The position numbers and the translations under genes are program-made. Below the pieces are notes generated by a model that did no database searches, was not told the origin of the DNA, and saw only the letters and a list, made by a program, of their open reading frames with translations. Positions 49,884 to 64,000 of a stretch of DNA of 64,000 bases are shown here, piece by piece (within the stretch, counting starts at the first letter, position 1; each line of letters begins with the position of its first letter). Source of the DNA: Cornus controversa (taxonomy: Eukaryota > Streptophyta > Magnoliopsida > Cornales > Cornaceae); assembly GCA_026545225.1 (NCBI GenBank), contig CM048853.1:47169755-47233754 (forward strand), given 5' to 3'.

Positions 49884-50207
49884 AATGGTCATGGGCACCT
49901 AGTACAAGAAAATGAGCAAAATGCTGATGGAGCAAGGTGCACAAGCAAATAGGGCAGTCAGGCTAAAGGTCTACAACTGAAGATGTAGAGGAGTTAAAAA
50001 GTAGGATGAAGTTGAGGATGTAGAGAGAGTTGTAAAACTAAGATAGAGTGGTCTACTCAAGGACGCCTAATCACATATTTCTTGACCCTATTATTTTTTT
50101 TTTTAACATAAATTATATCATTACTAGGATGTATAAGTACACCCACCCTAATTAACATGATCATGAAAACCACTTTAGACAATAATTTGGGCACCATTTG
50201 GACACTC
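49884..50207. other. presumed 3' UTR and flank of the ABCG gene
   Basis: No gene is seen. The sequence after the TAG at 49881-49883 is A/G-rich for about 170 bp and likely transcribed. Confidence 0.5.
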
Positions 50208-50562
50208 ATGTTATGTTTGGTTTGGTGGGTGGGGACTGGGGGGGAGGGAAGAGGAGGGCAAGGAAAGGGGAGCTCCCCCTGTTTGGTAGAGGGGAGAGGG
50301 AGAGGGAGAGGGAAAGGGAGGGAGAGCTCCTTTCTCCTATGTATAAATCCAATATGCCAAAACTCAGCGGGAAGGGAAAGGGAAAAGGTAAAGCCACGTG
50401 TAGTGGCCTTGTTACCCTTGTTTGCACCAGGCCATACAAATATATATGTATGTACATGTATGCATGTGGACAACCGTAAATATGTGTGTATAATGGCAAA
50501 TCATGACACCCATTACGTTCCTCCCTCATTTCCTTTCCCCTTAACTTAACCAAACAACGTCA
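50208..50562. mobile_element. MITE with GTTTGGTTT-type ends
   Basis: TTATGTTTGGTTTGGTGGG on the left is matched by the complement GACGTTGTTTGGTTAAGTTA on the right. The interior is purine-rich (GGGAGAGGGAGAGGG) on the left and CCTTTCCC-rich on the right. The open frames across it are composition artefacts. Confidence 0.5.
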
Positions 50563-51040
50563 AGGAAGGCTCCTTCCTTTCCCTAGGATACCTCTTCCAT
50601 CTCTCTCGCCTTCCTTTCCATCCAATCCTCCATCATACCAAAAGGAGCATCAGACCCACCTATCTGTTTGTTTTAATTGATTTCCAAAAGGAGGATTTAC
50701 AGGATCTTTAAATTTTGTTCAGGTGAATTTGACAGGATTGTGGAATTCTATTACAAATTCTATTCCGACTTGCACCAAATATCAGCAAACCCGAAAACAA
50801 GGGTCTGACGCCTGACTAGATTGCTTATATCATTTGTTTCTCCAAAAAATTGAAAAATACATTTCAAAAAAGAATAAAACATTGAATAGAGAAAAGTGCA
50901 AGTTTTCTGTAAAAAGCAATCAGAATATAAAAACTCAAACATAAAAGCAAAGCAAAGCAAAGTATTACACACATTAACATGTGTTAATGGTAGAAATCAT
51001 AATCAGAAAGAGTGGTACCATTCTATGGAAGTGATTTGGG
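50563..51040. other. gene-free spacer
   Basis: I see nothing coding; CTTCCTTTCC-rich sequence and an AGCAAAGCAAAG run near 50947 are the only patterns. Confidence 0.5.
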
Positions 51041-51043
51041 AGC

Positions 51044-51262
51044 TGCTGCCACCGCCACCATAAAATCCACGTTCTTCTCTTTGTTTCTCTTCTCTCCCCT
51101 TTGTCTCTCACGTCACCGCCGCCACTTCTACCTCATAATCACAGTCGTTGCCACCACCACCACCATAAAATCCACGTTCTTCTCTTTGTTTCTCTTCTCT
51201 CCCCTTTGTCTCTCACGTCGCCGCCGCCACTTCTACCTCATAATCACAGCCAGTTGCCACCG
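51044..51262. repeat. 105-bp tandem duplication
   Basis: TAAAATCCACGTTCTTCTCT recurs at 51061 and 51166, and the following CTCACGTC(A/G)CCGCCGCCAC also matches. Two units differ at very few bases. CCACCA-rich edges separate them. Confidence 0.9.
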
Positions 51263-51327
51263 CAACCACCACTACCATCAAATCCAATAAGCACATCAAC
51301 CAGAACCCATAAAAAATAATCAAATTT

Positions 51328-51466
51328 GGATAATGCTAGATAAGCAGAAACTTTTACATCCATTAGATGTATGCATTTATCACACGCATAAATGCATGCA
51401 TCCAACGAATGTAAAAGTTTTTGCCCATGAATTTTGCTTAAGAATTCGGCTTGAATAGCATTACCC
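51328..51466. mobile_element. small MITE
   Basis: GGATAATGCTAGATAAGCAG on the left pairs with GGGTAATGCTATTCAAGCCG read from the right, and AAACTTTTACATCC pairs with AAACTTTTACATTC. The central part holds an ATGCATTTAT inverted repeat. The ends resemble those of the MITE at 5416. Confidence 0.7.
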
Positions 51467-51839
51467 ACTAAATTTTGGTATAAAATTTTTTTTTGATTTT
51501 ACCTCTCAATCCTCTCAGGACTATCAAGTTTTTTTTTTAACTTTTCTCATTTTTAATCTCCAAACCCACTGTCCACCATCATAGTTCACACACACACACA
51601 CACATATATATATATTCTTGCTGCTTGACATTCATTGGTCTATTTATAATTCTTAAATATATCATAACAAAACACTTCGAATCAATATTGAATAGATCAA
51701 AGACCTCGGAAAATCTCCAACTTTCAGACGAATCTCTCGCAAAAAAAAGAGTCACTAGTCTCTCTCTGTCAACCTAGAAAATTCCAAGAACTTCAGATTG
51801 GCATCAGACAACAAATTCAAATTTCCAACTTTGGATGCA

Positions 51840-52150
51840 AAACATTCGCGACAATACCCGCGGGGTCAATCCTAGAAGGAACATCTGCGACCAACACCCG
51901 TGGGATCATACCTTAGCATGAACATTCGAGACACAACACCCGCGGGATCATTCCTTGAAGTAACATCCACGACCAACACCCGTGGGATCATACCTTGCAC
52001 GAACATCCGCGGAATCAGCTCTCGGAGGAACATTCACGACACAACACCCGCGGAATCAACTCTCGAATGAACATCCGCGACACAACACCCGCGGGAACGT
52101 CGTGACATCACGCTCGCGACACACCACCCGCGGGACGGACCCTGGCAAAC
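51840..52150. repeat. GC-rich minisatellite with CCCGCGGGA cores
   Basis: About seven units of roughly 40-50 bp carry AACATCCGCGACACAACACC followed by CGCGGGATCA. GC content is far above the surroundings. Cores are palindromic (CCGCGG or CCCGCGGG). Units vary between CGCGGG and CGTGGG, the change expected from loss of methylated CpG. Confidence 0.8.
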
Positions 52151-52195
52151 ATCACCGACATCTCATGCTTAGTGATATTAAGATTAAATTTTTTT

Positions 52196-53364
52196 GGATA
52201 AAGTCCACTTACAACTCCTGAGGTTGATTCAAACACACTCCTATATAAACTTTGTTTACATTTGCACTTACAATCATGAACAAAATTGCATCAGTAATTT
52301 ACATAAAAAATTACAATTTTATCCATCAATATAATAACTATATTATATTTAAAAAATTTATTAAAATAAAATGACTAAATTAACCCTTCAATCGATATAT
52401 TACTATATTAGTGTTCTTTGAATTTAGTGAAGGAACAACAAAATTCTTTGAATTCTTTTGTTTTGTTTTTTAGTTATAAAAAAGAATTGTGAAATAAAGA
52501 AAAGAGTCTAATGTATTTTGGTGATTCAATTTAGCAAATAATTTATATTATTTCTCTATTATGTGTATGACTCAATATTAGTTGTCACTGAAAAATAAAA
52601 TTCAATCTGAAGAAATTCAAACTTTGAGGCTAAAATTTATTTTATTATTAATCTTGGATGATTTTTTTTTTCTTTTTTCCAGTACTTACTTTTCAATTTT
52701 ATTAGTGTCATCACTACTTTTTTTTTTTTGAAATAAATGTATGCATACTTTGTAATAAAAGGCAAAATGCAAAATATTCTCTTTTAACTTTCTCATATTT
52801 TCAAATAAAATCCTGTACTCTTGTAACACTCTTCATATAGGTCTCATTTGTTGTCATGCATCTATCTACTATTGTCGAGACACCACTGCCACCACCAAAG
52901 TCATGCTATCATTGCTAATTTTCATGTGTACTACCATAGCAAATGGTGAAAGAAAAAAAAAATAAAAGAGAAAAGGGTGAAGAATTAAGAGAGAGAAGTA
53001 GATAAAATAAAGAAAAGAGAGGGGATTAGATGTAGAGACACATATTCGAGAAAGAGAGAAAGATAGAGGAAGAGAGAGAAAAAGAGAGAGTGAGGAAGAA
53101 TTAGAGAAGTGAGCTTAATAAGGGTAGTTTTGTCAAGTGAAAAAGAAAAGTTGGGAGAAATATGGTATTTTAACGAGAAAAGTAAGCTTAAAAATGTCTT
53201 TTCAGTTAGTGAAGAGTAAAACAGACATTTTAAATATTTTTTTGACTAATGGATTTCAATTGGGAGTTGTTTGCCGTCAAACTCCAAACCTCAAAGTTTA
53301 AGCAAACTTTGTATATATGAGTATATTTAGGACAAATCTCAGGGGATGTGAGTGCATATTATCC
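52196..53364. mobile_element. Mutator-like element, same family as 25689-26852, reversed
   Basis: The ends are GGATAAAGTCCACTTACAAC and the complement GGATAATATGCACTCACATC. Its left part (GCATCAGTAATTTACATAAA, AACTATATTATATTT) matches the right part of the 25689 copy inverted, and CGAGACACCACTGCCACCAC matches its interior. Flanks do not show a clean 9-bp duplication. Confidence 0.78.
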
Positions 53365-53557
53365 AAAAAATTTTAAACAAGATAATAAATACAAAAATAA
53401 TATAAATATAAAATTTAAGCTTTAAATTAGTACTTTTATATTATTTTAAATAATAAAATAATATAAAATTTAAGGAAACAAAATTAACAAACATATAAAT
53501 CTAAGTTTTAAATTAGTACTTTTATTCATGATTATATTAAAAAAATTACCAATAATG

Positions 53558-53559
<2 letters not shown>

Positions 53560-53592
<33 letters not shown>
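53560..53592. repeat. TA microsatellite
   Basis: A pure TA run of about 30 bp follows the Mutator-like element. Confidence 0.95.
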
Positions 53593-53595
<3 letters not shown>

Positions 53596-53874
53596 TACGT
53601 ATCCATAACGTATTTGTGTTTTAATTTTTTTTTAAATTTGTCGTATCACTGTGTCTATATCGTATTGTATTTGTGTTCTTTTTTCGTGTCCGTGCTTCTT
53701 TGATCTTGATCTCAACATTATACCAAGAGAGAGAGGAGCAAGAAGTGACCCTTTGTGAAGGCCTAACAAAAGTTTAGCATGCGGTTGATGTATCTTGAGA
53801 ATATTGCCCGATGAGAAAGGACATTCAAAGCCCTCTCTCCTTAGTACCAGGAAGTAACGAATCACACTTCCAAG

Positions 53875-54485
53875 TAGGGGTGTACAAAGAACCGTCGGAA
53901 CCGGAACTAGAACCGAGGGGAACCGTACCGAACCGTGGCAACGGTTCCGGTTCCTAAAATTAGGAACCGTTACCAACGGTTCCAGTTCTAGGAGTAGTAG
54001 AACCGTACCGGAATCGGAACTGTTGAGGGTAACGGTTCCTTGGAACCGAATCGGAACTGTTTTATATTAAATATGTGTATATATATATAATATAATAACT
54101 ATATATAATATATATATATACATTACATATAATTATTATATATAATGTATATACATTATATATAATAATTATATGTAATGTATATATATATATTATATAA
54201 TATAATAATTATATATATATAAGGTGCCATTTTTAGATTGTAGGTCTCACATTTATTTAATGAATATATATATATTTTTTGTATTTTCAAGTTTCATTGA
54301 AGAAAAAAAAAATCCTAAGGAATCGCGGTTCGGAATCGGAACTGAATCGAGAACCGCGGTTCTGTTCCTCACGGTTCCAACCCTTAACGGTTCCGGTTCC
54401 GGTTCTGAAAATCAGGAACCGTTGGTAACGGTTCTGGTTCCGATTCAACCAAAAACCGTGGGGAACCGTACCGTGTGCGCCCCTA
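53875..54485. mobile_element. hAT-type element with exact 8-bp target duplication
   Basis: CTTCCAAG flanks both ends (53867-53874 and 54486-54493). The ends are TAGGGGTGTACAAAGAACCG and the complement TAGGGGCGCACACGGTACGG. Both subterminal regions are dense in GGTTCCGGTTCC/GGAACCG words, and the centre is TA-rich. It is 611 bp and has no transposase. Confidence 0.92.
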
Positions 54486-54734
54486 CTTCCAAGTCATTAC
54501 GTGCGGTGGTTTATTGTCACTGGAAGGGAAGGCGCATGCAGATGTCACCCTCACCTTTGTTGTCTTTGAACATTAAGACATGTTAAAAGTGTGAGAGAGA
54601 ATGAGAGAAATTTCTGCATATTAAATTGTCTAATCAACAATATATAAATAAGGATACACTCTTGAAGCTAAGTAAAGGGTATTATAATATATGTACAATT
54701 ATGTTATGTACAAGAAATTTATCCTAAAAATATA

Positions 54735-55030
54735 ATAGACAACAGTTAATCTAATAGTTCCCTCAAATTCAAGATGGTTTATATGAAATCATCTTTAATT
54801 TGAAGACAAGATCACGAAAGCAGTTTGGTGAATGAGATTTTGTGAAGATGTCTGTCACTGTTAGTTAATTTTTAGAAGCAATAGATCACAACTGTAAAGT
54901 ATTAAAAAGAAAATAATGGCGTACAAAATTACAATCAATCTCAATATGTTTCGTACACTAGTACAAAACATCATTGTTGTGTGTTGTCTGAATTGCGCCT
55001 CTATTATTGCAATTTACATTTAAAAACAAA
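54735..55030 (-). pseudogene. decayed Ty1-copia RNase H fragment
   Basis: Read on the minus strand, short pieces match the end of copia pol in order: CNNRGAIQ, then a KHIEIDC-like piece encoded around CGAAACATATTGAGATTGATTG, then QLTDIFTKSH and CFRDLVFKLKM near the C-terminus. Frameshifts separate them. A TTGAGGGA-like purine tract at the end suggests that an LTR follows towards lower coordinates (about 54590-54770). It is dead. Confidence 0.7.
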
Positions 55031-56446
55031 TTATAGGGAAGGAATGATTTCAGATAAGACTTTGACAAACTTTAGTGTCACTTGCATGCAATTACTTAGC
55101 AAATAATTTAATATATTGTCACCAATGAGAGTCAGGTGTTTAGTGCTTAATGGATCAACCAATTGTGAGTAGGACTAATAAACGGTATTTGAGTAATTGC
55201 AATAACCCCTGTTGGTGTCACATGCTCTGCCCACTATTTTGACAATAAAACAGAGGGTCCAAAGTTGGAACATTTATCATTCTCCTAAAACAAATGACAA
55301 TTTGATGTCAAAAATCACATTGTTTCATTTTAAAATTTGAAAGGGTTTTGTTGATTAAAAAAAAAAATAGTTTAATTTTGTCTTATGCAACCAGCACATA
55401 TACACTCCCGTTTCACATGCATCGGAAAATTATCATAAAAATTTCAAAAGCAATTCCAACTCCAAGGGAATTCAAACTCGTGAATGTGAAGTAAAAGTAT
55501 TTGCTATTAAATTATCTCCTAAAGTTTGGTCGGGAGCTTTTGGACTCCCCAAAATTTCTGGCTCTTCATATGTTTTATATGACTAAATAAATATTATGCT
55601 GAATATACATATTAACATAATAAAATTGATTTTGATACATTTTGTTTGCTCTTCTCCTAGTATTGAGTTTGTTTTCTTGAATTTTCATTTTGAACACATT
55701 ATTATTTCAAAAGTTTGATATAGATATTCATCCCATCTATACTTCACCATTCTATTCAATTAGTTTCTTTTATTTTTTTATTTTTATCATAAATGGATTT
55801 CGATATATGAAATCATTACTGGTTGGTCCACGGGTTAACTTGGTTAGAACCAGTTACTTTGCTGGAGTACATTCGCATGTACAATTGTGTACAGAAATTA
55901 GACACAACCCTTCAAGTTTGAGGGTCACTTTACGATTTCACTGACATTAAAGATTAGGATAACTCAAAAAGTTTGGCAAGAAAACAGTTTCACCTCTCCA
56001 AGTGAACTCAACCAAGTGGGTCGACCATGTTAACCTGCGCATTGCTTTCTCTCTGTTTCAGTACGTAACTCGTGTGTGCACACACAAATGAGCACAGAAA
56101 TAAGTTTATAGTTCCCAAGTAGTCGCAAAATTGGATGATTGAACCCAATGGCACAAGTGAATGAGGGCACTCTCTTAAAAGTAAACTGAAACTGAAATTA
56201 AAATCCGAATATCAAACAGATCGTTGAAACATATGTTCGTCCTCGTCCACGTAATTTTACAACCTGTTGGTGATACAGAAACAGGGTAATCATGATACCC
56301 ATTGTTGGGTAGTATTTCCTAAATCTGCTTTTACAAAACAGGATAATACAAAGAGAGAATATGAAGAACAAATGAGCACGGAAAAGAGGGGCAAATAACA
56401 CATTGCTTCCATGGAGAATACTCGATGGTTTTGTCACTTCATCAAA
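55031..56446. other. spacer and presumed 3' UTR of the kinase gene
   Basis: No gene is supported. The bases just before 56447 should be the 3' UTR of the minus-strand kinase. Confidence 0.5.
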
Positions 56447-61114
<4,668 letters not shown>

Positions 61115-61116
61115 TG

Positions 61117-62943
61117 CTATACAAATTTACCGATCACTTTTTTATCTTGATAAATAAATCATTTACCTGCTGAAATTGATATGATGTCAAAACAAGCTCA
61201 GCTTAGAAACTCAATTTAACACAATATACATAGTTTTTCTTTCTTTGTTCTTTCTAGAAATTGAGGTATCCACGGGAAATATATATATATAAACTGAAAC
61301 TTCTCTAGCAAAACATAAAAAGAAAGGTAATAACTGAATTTCAAATGACCAGCCATCCAGGCCATTTATATGTCAACATATAAAGGTCTCAATAAATAAA
61401 CTGAAACTTATCTAACAAACATAAAAAGATAACTAATAGTTGAAGTTCAAACGACAACCCAGGCCACATATATGTGTGTGTTGATGTATAAATGTCTCAA
61501 TAAATAATAAATTAAGGCCAACGGACCTCATTAATGGTAACAGCACCAAAGAAGATGTCATCAGTACACCATTAGTTCTTCCTCATAAATGAAGCACCAG
61601 AAGACTAGATCTGCAGTGGGAAAAAAATTCTTATCTAGTAAAACATAAAAAAATACTTGATATGTGAATTTCAAATGAACTAAAATTCAAGAAAATTACA
61701 AGTATCAACTAGACAATATGTAATAGCCCGTGAGGCATCATTATTATTGATAGTAGCAATATTATAACAACAAGAGGTGTCAATACATGTTATTCATTAT
61801 GCCACCATATACAGTTTGAAAAGCTTGTGCAATGCCCTATACAAGCATATTAAAAATATTGTCTCCTGGATCTCAAACCTATCATCTCAATCAATAGACA
61901 TTTTCCCCATATGTCAAAAGAGCTCACTCATTACTAGCTCTGCACTTCAAAAATCACACATCCGGGTTTGCAAAGAACGCCACATAGAGCTAAAGTTCAA
62001 CATCAGGCTCTACGTTCTAATCCCCAGTTCATAACCAAAAAAATTAATCTCTATTGCGTTTTCAACCTAACTCAATACATGTAATGCCTCAAGTTTCAAT
62101 TCAATGTCACCGATGTTGATAAGATTTAGGTATGATAATAAAAAAAAATCATTTTCAGGATTTTTCATCCTGATCCCTTGTTTAACACAAAGAACATTGA
62201 TGAAACCCATTGAGGGAAAAAGTTCTGCGCTTTCCTTTTCTTTTATTTTTTTGATAAGTAGCTCTGCCCTTGCATGCCAGAAAAATTTGGAAGCTAACTG
62301 TGACTCTCAGCCCAGACGCATCACACTTGGACCCAGAAGATACCACAGCAAACACAATTGATGAACCAAAACTCCTCAAAAAAATCAAAGAATATACATC
62401 TTTTGGTACACAACTTCTCCTAGACTTTTTGTTGTCCTTAACAGGAAAACCTAACTACCCCAATATATATATATATGTGTGTGTGTATGTGTGTGTGTGT
62501 GTGTGTGTGGAACTTCTTTATGAGTGCAGAGAGAGATGGAGCAAGAAGTGATAATTATAGCACCAAGTCAAGGAAAATTTATTCGTACACCACACACAGG
62601 GAATGAAAATAAATAGAAATGAATACATATACCATCTATATAGTTACATAACTACTACGTACATACACACATAAACTCATACTTGTGAGAAACAAAAATA
62701 GAAAAAAATTGAAAATAACGAATCCATAAACGAAAATGAAGATCTTCAGTTACCCTTGATCGAAAATCGGGAAAAAAAAATAATCATCCAGAAAAGCATC
62801 AGAAGACAACATAAAAAACGATCTACAACCCAAATCAACAAAACAAGTAAACAATATCCCAATCAACATTTCCGATCCGAGATCCAAATACAAGACCCTA
62901 AAAGCCAACAACAAAGGAGAGAACCGAAGAAAGAGAACCATAC
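61117..62943 (-). other. 5' UTR intron of the kinase gene
   Basis: An acceptor (GTATAG) lies two bases before the ATG, and a donor-like CGATCG|GTATGG lies at 62944/62943. This implies a 1.8-kb leader intron, as is usual in plant Shaggy-like kinase genes. The intron contains a diverged tandem repeat of about 115 bp at 61290-61510 (CATAAAAAG, TTCAAATGACCAGCC / TTCAAACGACAACCC) and a GT run at 62475-62509. Confidence 0.6.
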
Positions 62944-63260
62944 CGATCGAATCGGATCCTCAGTGGATCAAGAAGAAACAGGTCCTCAATCTTTCGCTGC
63001 GAGAACTAGAGCTGTGGATAAGATCGTGACCTTGGAAGAGAAAACCTATAAATAGAAAGATAGATGAATACAGAAAGAGACAGATATAGAGAGAGAAATG
63101 TATGTGTATTGTGCAATTGTCTATTTGTCTGTATGAATTTTACATTATATATATATACATATATTCACCTTCCCTTTTGTTTTTGTGTTGCCTTTTTGTG
63201 TGGTGCTATAATGCGCTGGTACAGTCAAAGGCGAACCCTATATAAAAAGTAGTATTTTTT
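62944..63260 (-). promoter_or_regulatory. 5' UTR exon and core promoter of the kinase gene
   Basis: A first non-coding exon probably runs from about 63050 down to 62944 and is rich in CTCT/TTCTTCG words on the minus strand. A TATA-like word (TTTTTATATAGGG on the minus strand, about 63234-63246) lies upstream. The exact start site cannot be read from sequence. Confidence 0.4.
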
Positions 63261-63493
63261 GTTTATATATATTATTATTATTATTATTATGTATATATTG
63301 TGGTCTCGTAAGTAGCAGTTGTTGTTATCTTTATTGACCGTTCAAACCTCTACTTTAAATCTTTTCACTTTTTGAAGACAAGGAAGGGGGTGAGGGTAAT
63401 GATTTTGGCGCCAGCTCGAGATTGGGCACCCTTTATTTCCAATGAAGGTTATTTATTTGAGCACCCCCTTTCTCCCACAAGGGCACTCGAAAA

Positions 63494-64000
63494 ATAAAAT
63501 TTCATTTGTGGTGTTGGTAAGTCCAAGAAGAATATATTATGTTAATTATTGGGGAAAAAAAGAAGAATATATATATTTTTTGTTGTTTAATTATTGTAAA
63601 ATAATAACTTGTCTCCTATTTAATTAAAATTAAAATGTATTACGTTTCTTGTTTTTGTGTAATAATAATAAAAATATTTAGTTCATACGCTTGATTGGAT
63701 TGTGTTCCTCTCCTCTTAATTCACCGATCAATAGGTTGAGAGGAAAATAAAATTTTAGAATAAAATTTCATTTGTGGTGTTGGCAAGTCCAAGAAGAATA
63801 TATTATGTTAATTCTTGGGAAAAAAAAGAATAATATATATATATTTTTTGTTGTTCAATTATTGTAAAATAATAACTTGTCTCCTATTTAATTAAAATCA
63901 AAATGTATTTTGTTTCTTGTTTCTGTGTAATAAGAATAAAAATATTTGGTTATGATTAATTGATTTAATACGCTTTGATTGGATTGTGTTCCTCCTCTTA
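63494..64000. repeat. about 260-bp direct duplication upstream of the kinase gene
   Basis: Two copies begin AATAAAATTTCATTTGTGG near 63496 and 63760 and run through TAATAACTTGTCTCCTATTT to GATTGGATTGTGTTCCTC. They show scattered differences. The second copy reaches the window end and may continue. Confidence 0.85.

Noticed and set aside
50057..50553. Several open frames on both strands over the GGGAGAG block
   Set aside because: They arise from simple purine/pyrimidine runs in a MITE.
51012..51319. Pro/His/Ser-rich frames
   Set aside because: They are translations of the 105-bp tandem repeat and its CCACCA edges.
51840..52150. Possible CRISPR-like array
   Set aside because: The units are degenerate and contiguous without unique spacers, and this is a plant nuclear sequence.

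Overview
This window is nuclear DNA of a flowering plant, most likely a eudicot. The genes have many short GT-AG introns, the intergenic DNA is very AT-rich, and the repeats are plant types: Ty1-copia LTRs, a TRIM, hAT, Mutator-like and Harbinger-like DNA elements, a Helitron and tRNA-derived SINE pieces. I cannot name the species. All gene models below were joined by hand from splice sites. Within each model the intron phases are mutually consistent from the first coding exon to the stop.

Layout. (1) 1-2.5 kb: the 3' end of a GDSL esterase/lipase gene (+); its last intron carries an intact-looking TRIM retroelement. (2) 2.5-6.2 kb: a hAT-like element with a nearly palindromic Mutator-like element inserted inside it, then a small MITE. 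(3) 6.2-6.6 kb: an intronless NIMIN-like gene (-), encoding a regulator of the salicylic-acid receptor NPR1. (4) 9.0-15.6 kb: a 12-exon plastid-type glucose-6-phosphate dehydrogenase gene (-) of the non-canonical G6PD4 kind. (5) 15.8-27.9 kb: a nest of transposons with several exact target-site duplications, including a 3-kb Helitron that may carry captured exons. (6) 28.0-32.2 kb: a 2.4-kb solo LTR whose 3' part was later duplicated in tandem, as a 1,440-bp unit that also contains the presumed proximal promoter of the next gene. (7) 32.2-37.4 kb: pyroglutamyl-peptidase I (+). (8) 41.0-49.9 kb: an 11-exon full-size ABCG transporter (+), about 1,610 residues, with a PDZ-like domain between the first nucleotide-binding domain and the first membrane domain, and with degenerate ATPase motifs in both nucleotide-binding domains. 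(9) 50-55.3 kb: satellites, MITEs, a further Mutator-like copy, a hAT element and a decayed copia RNase H fragment. (10) 56.4-63.1 kb: a 12-exon GSK3/Shaggy-like kinase (-), close to the AtSK11/12/13 group, with a long 5' UTR intron.

The genes do not form an operon or an evident pathway; they are ordinary neighbours. The items most worth following up are the PDZ-containing, probably catalytically impaired ABCG protein, the duplicated retroelement/promoter block in front of the peptidase gene, and the G6PD protein with a substituted active-site lysine.
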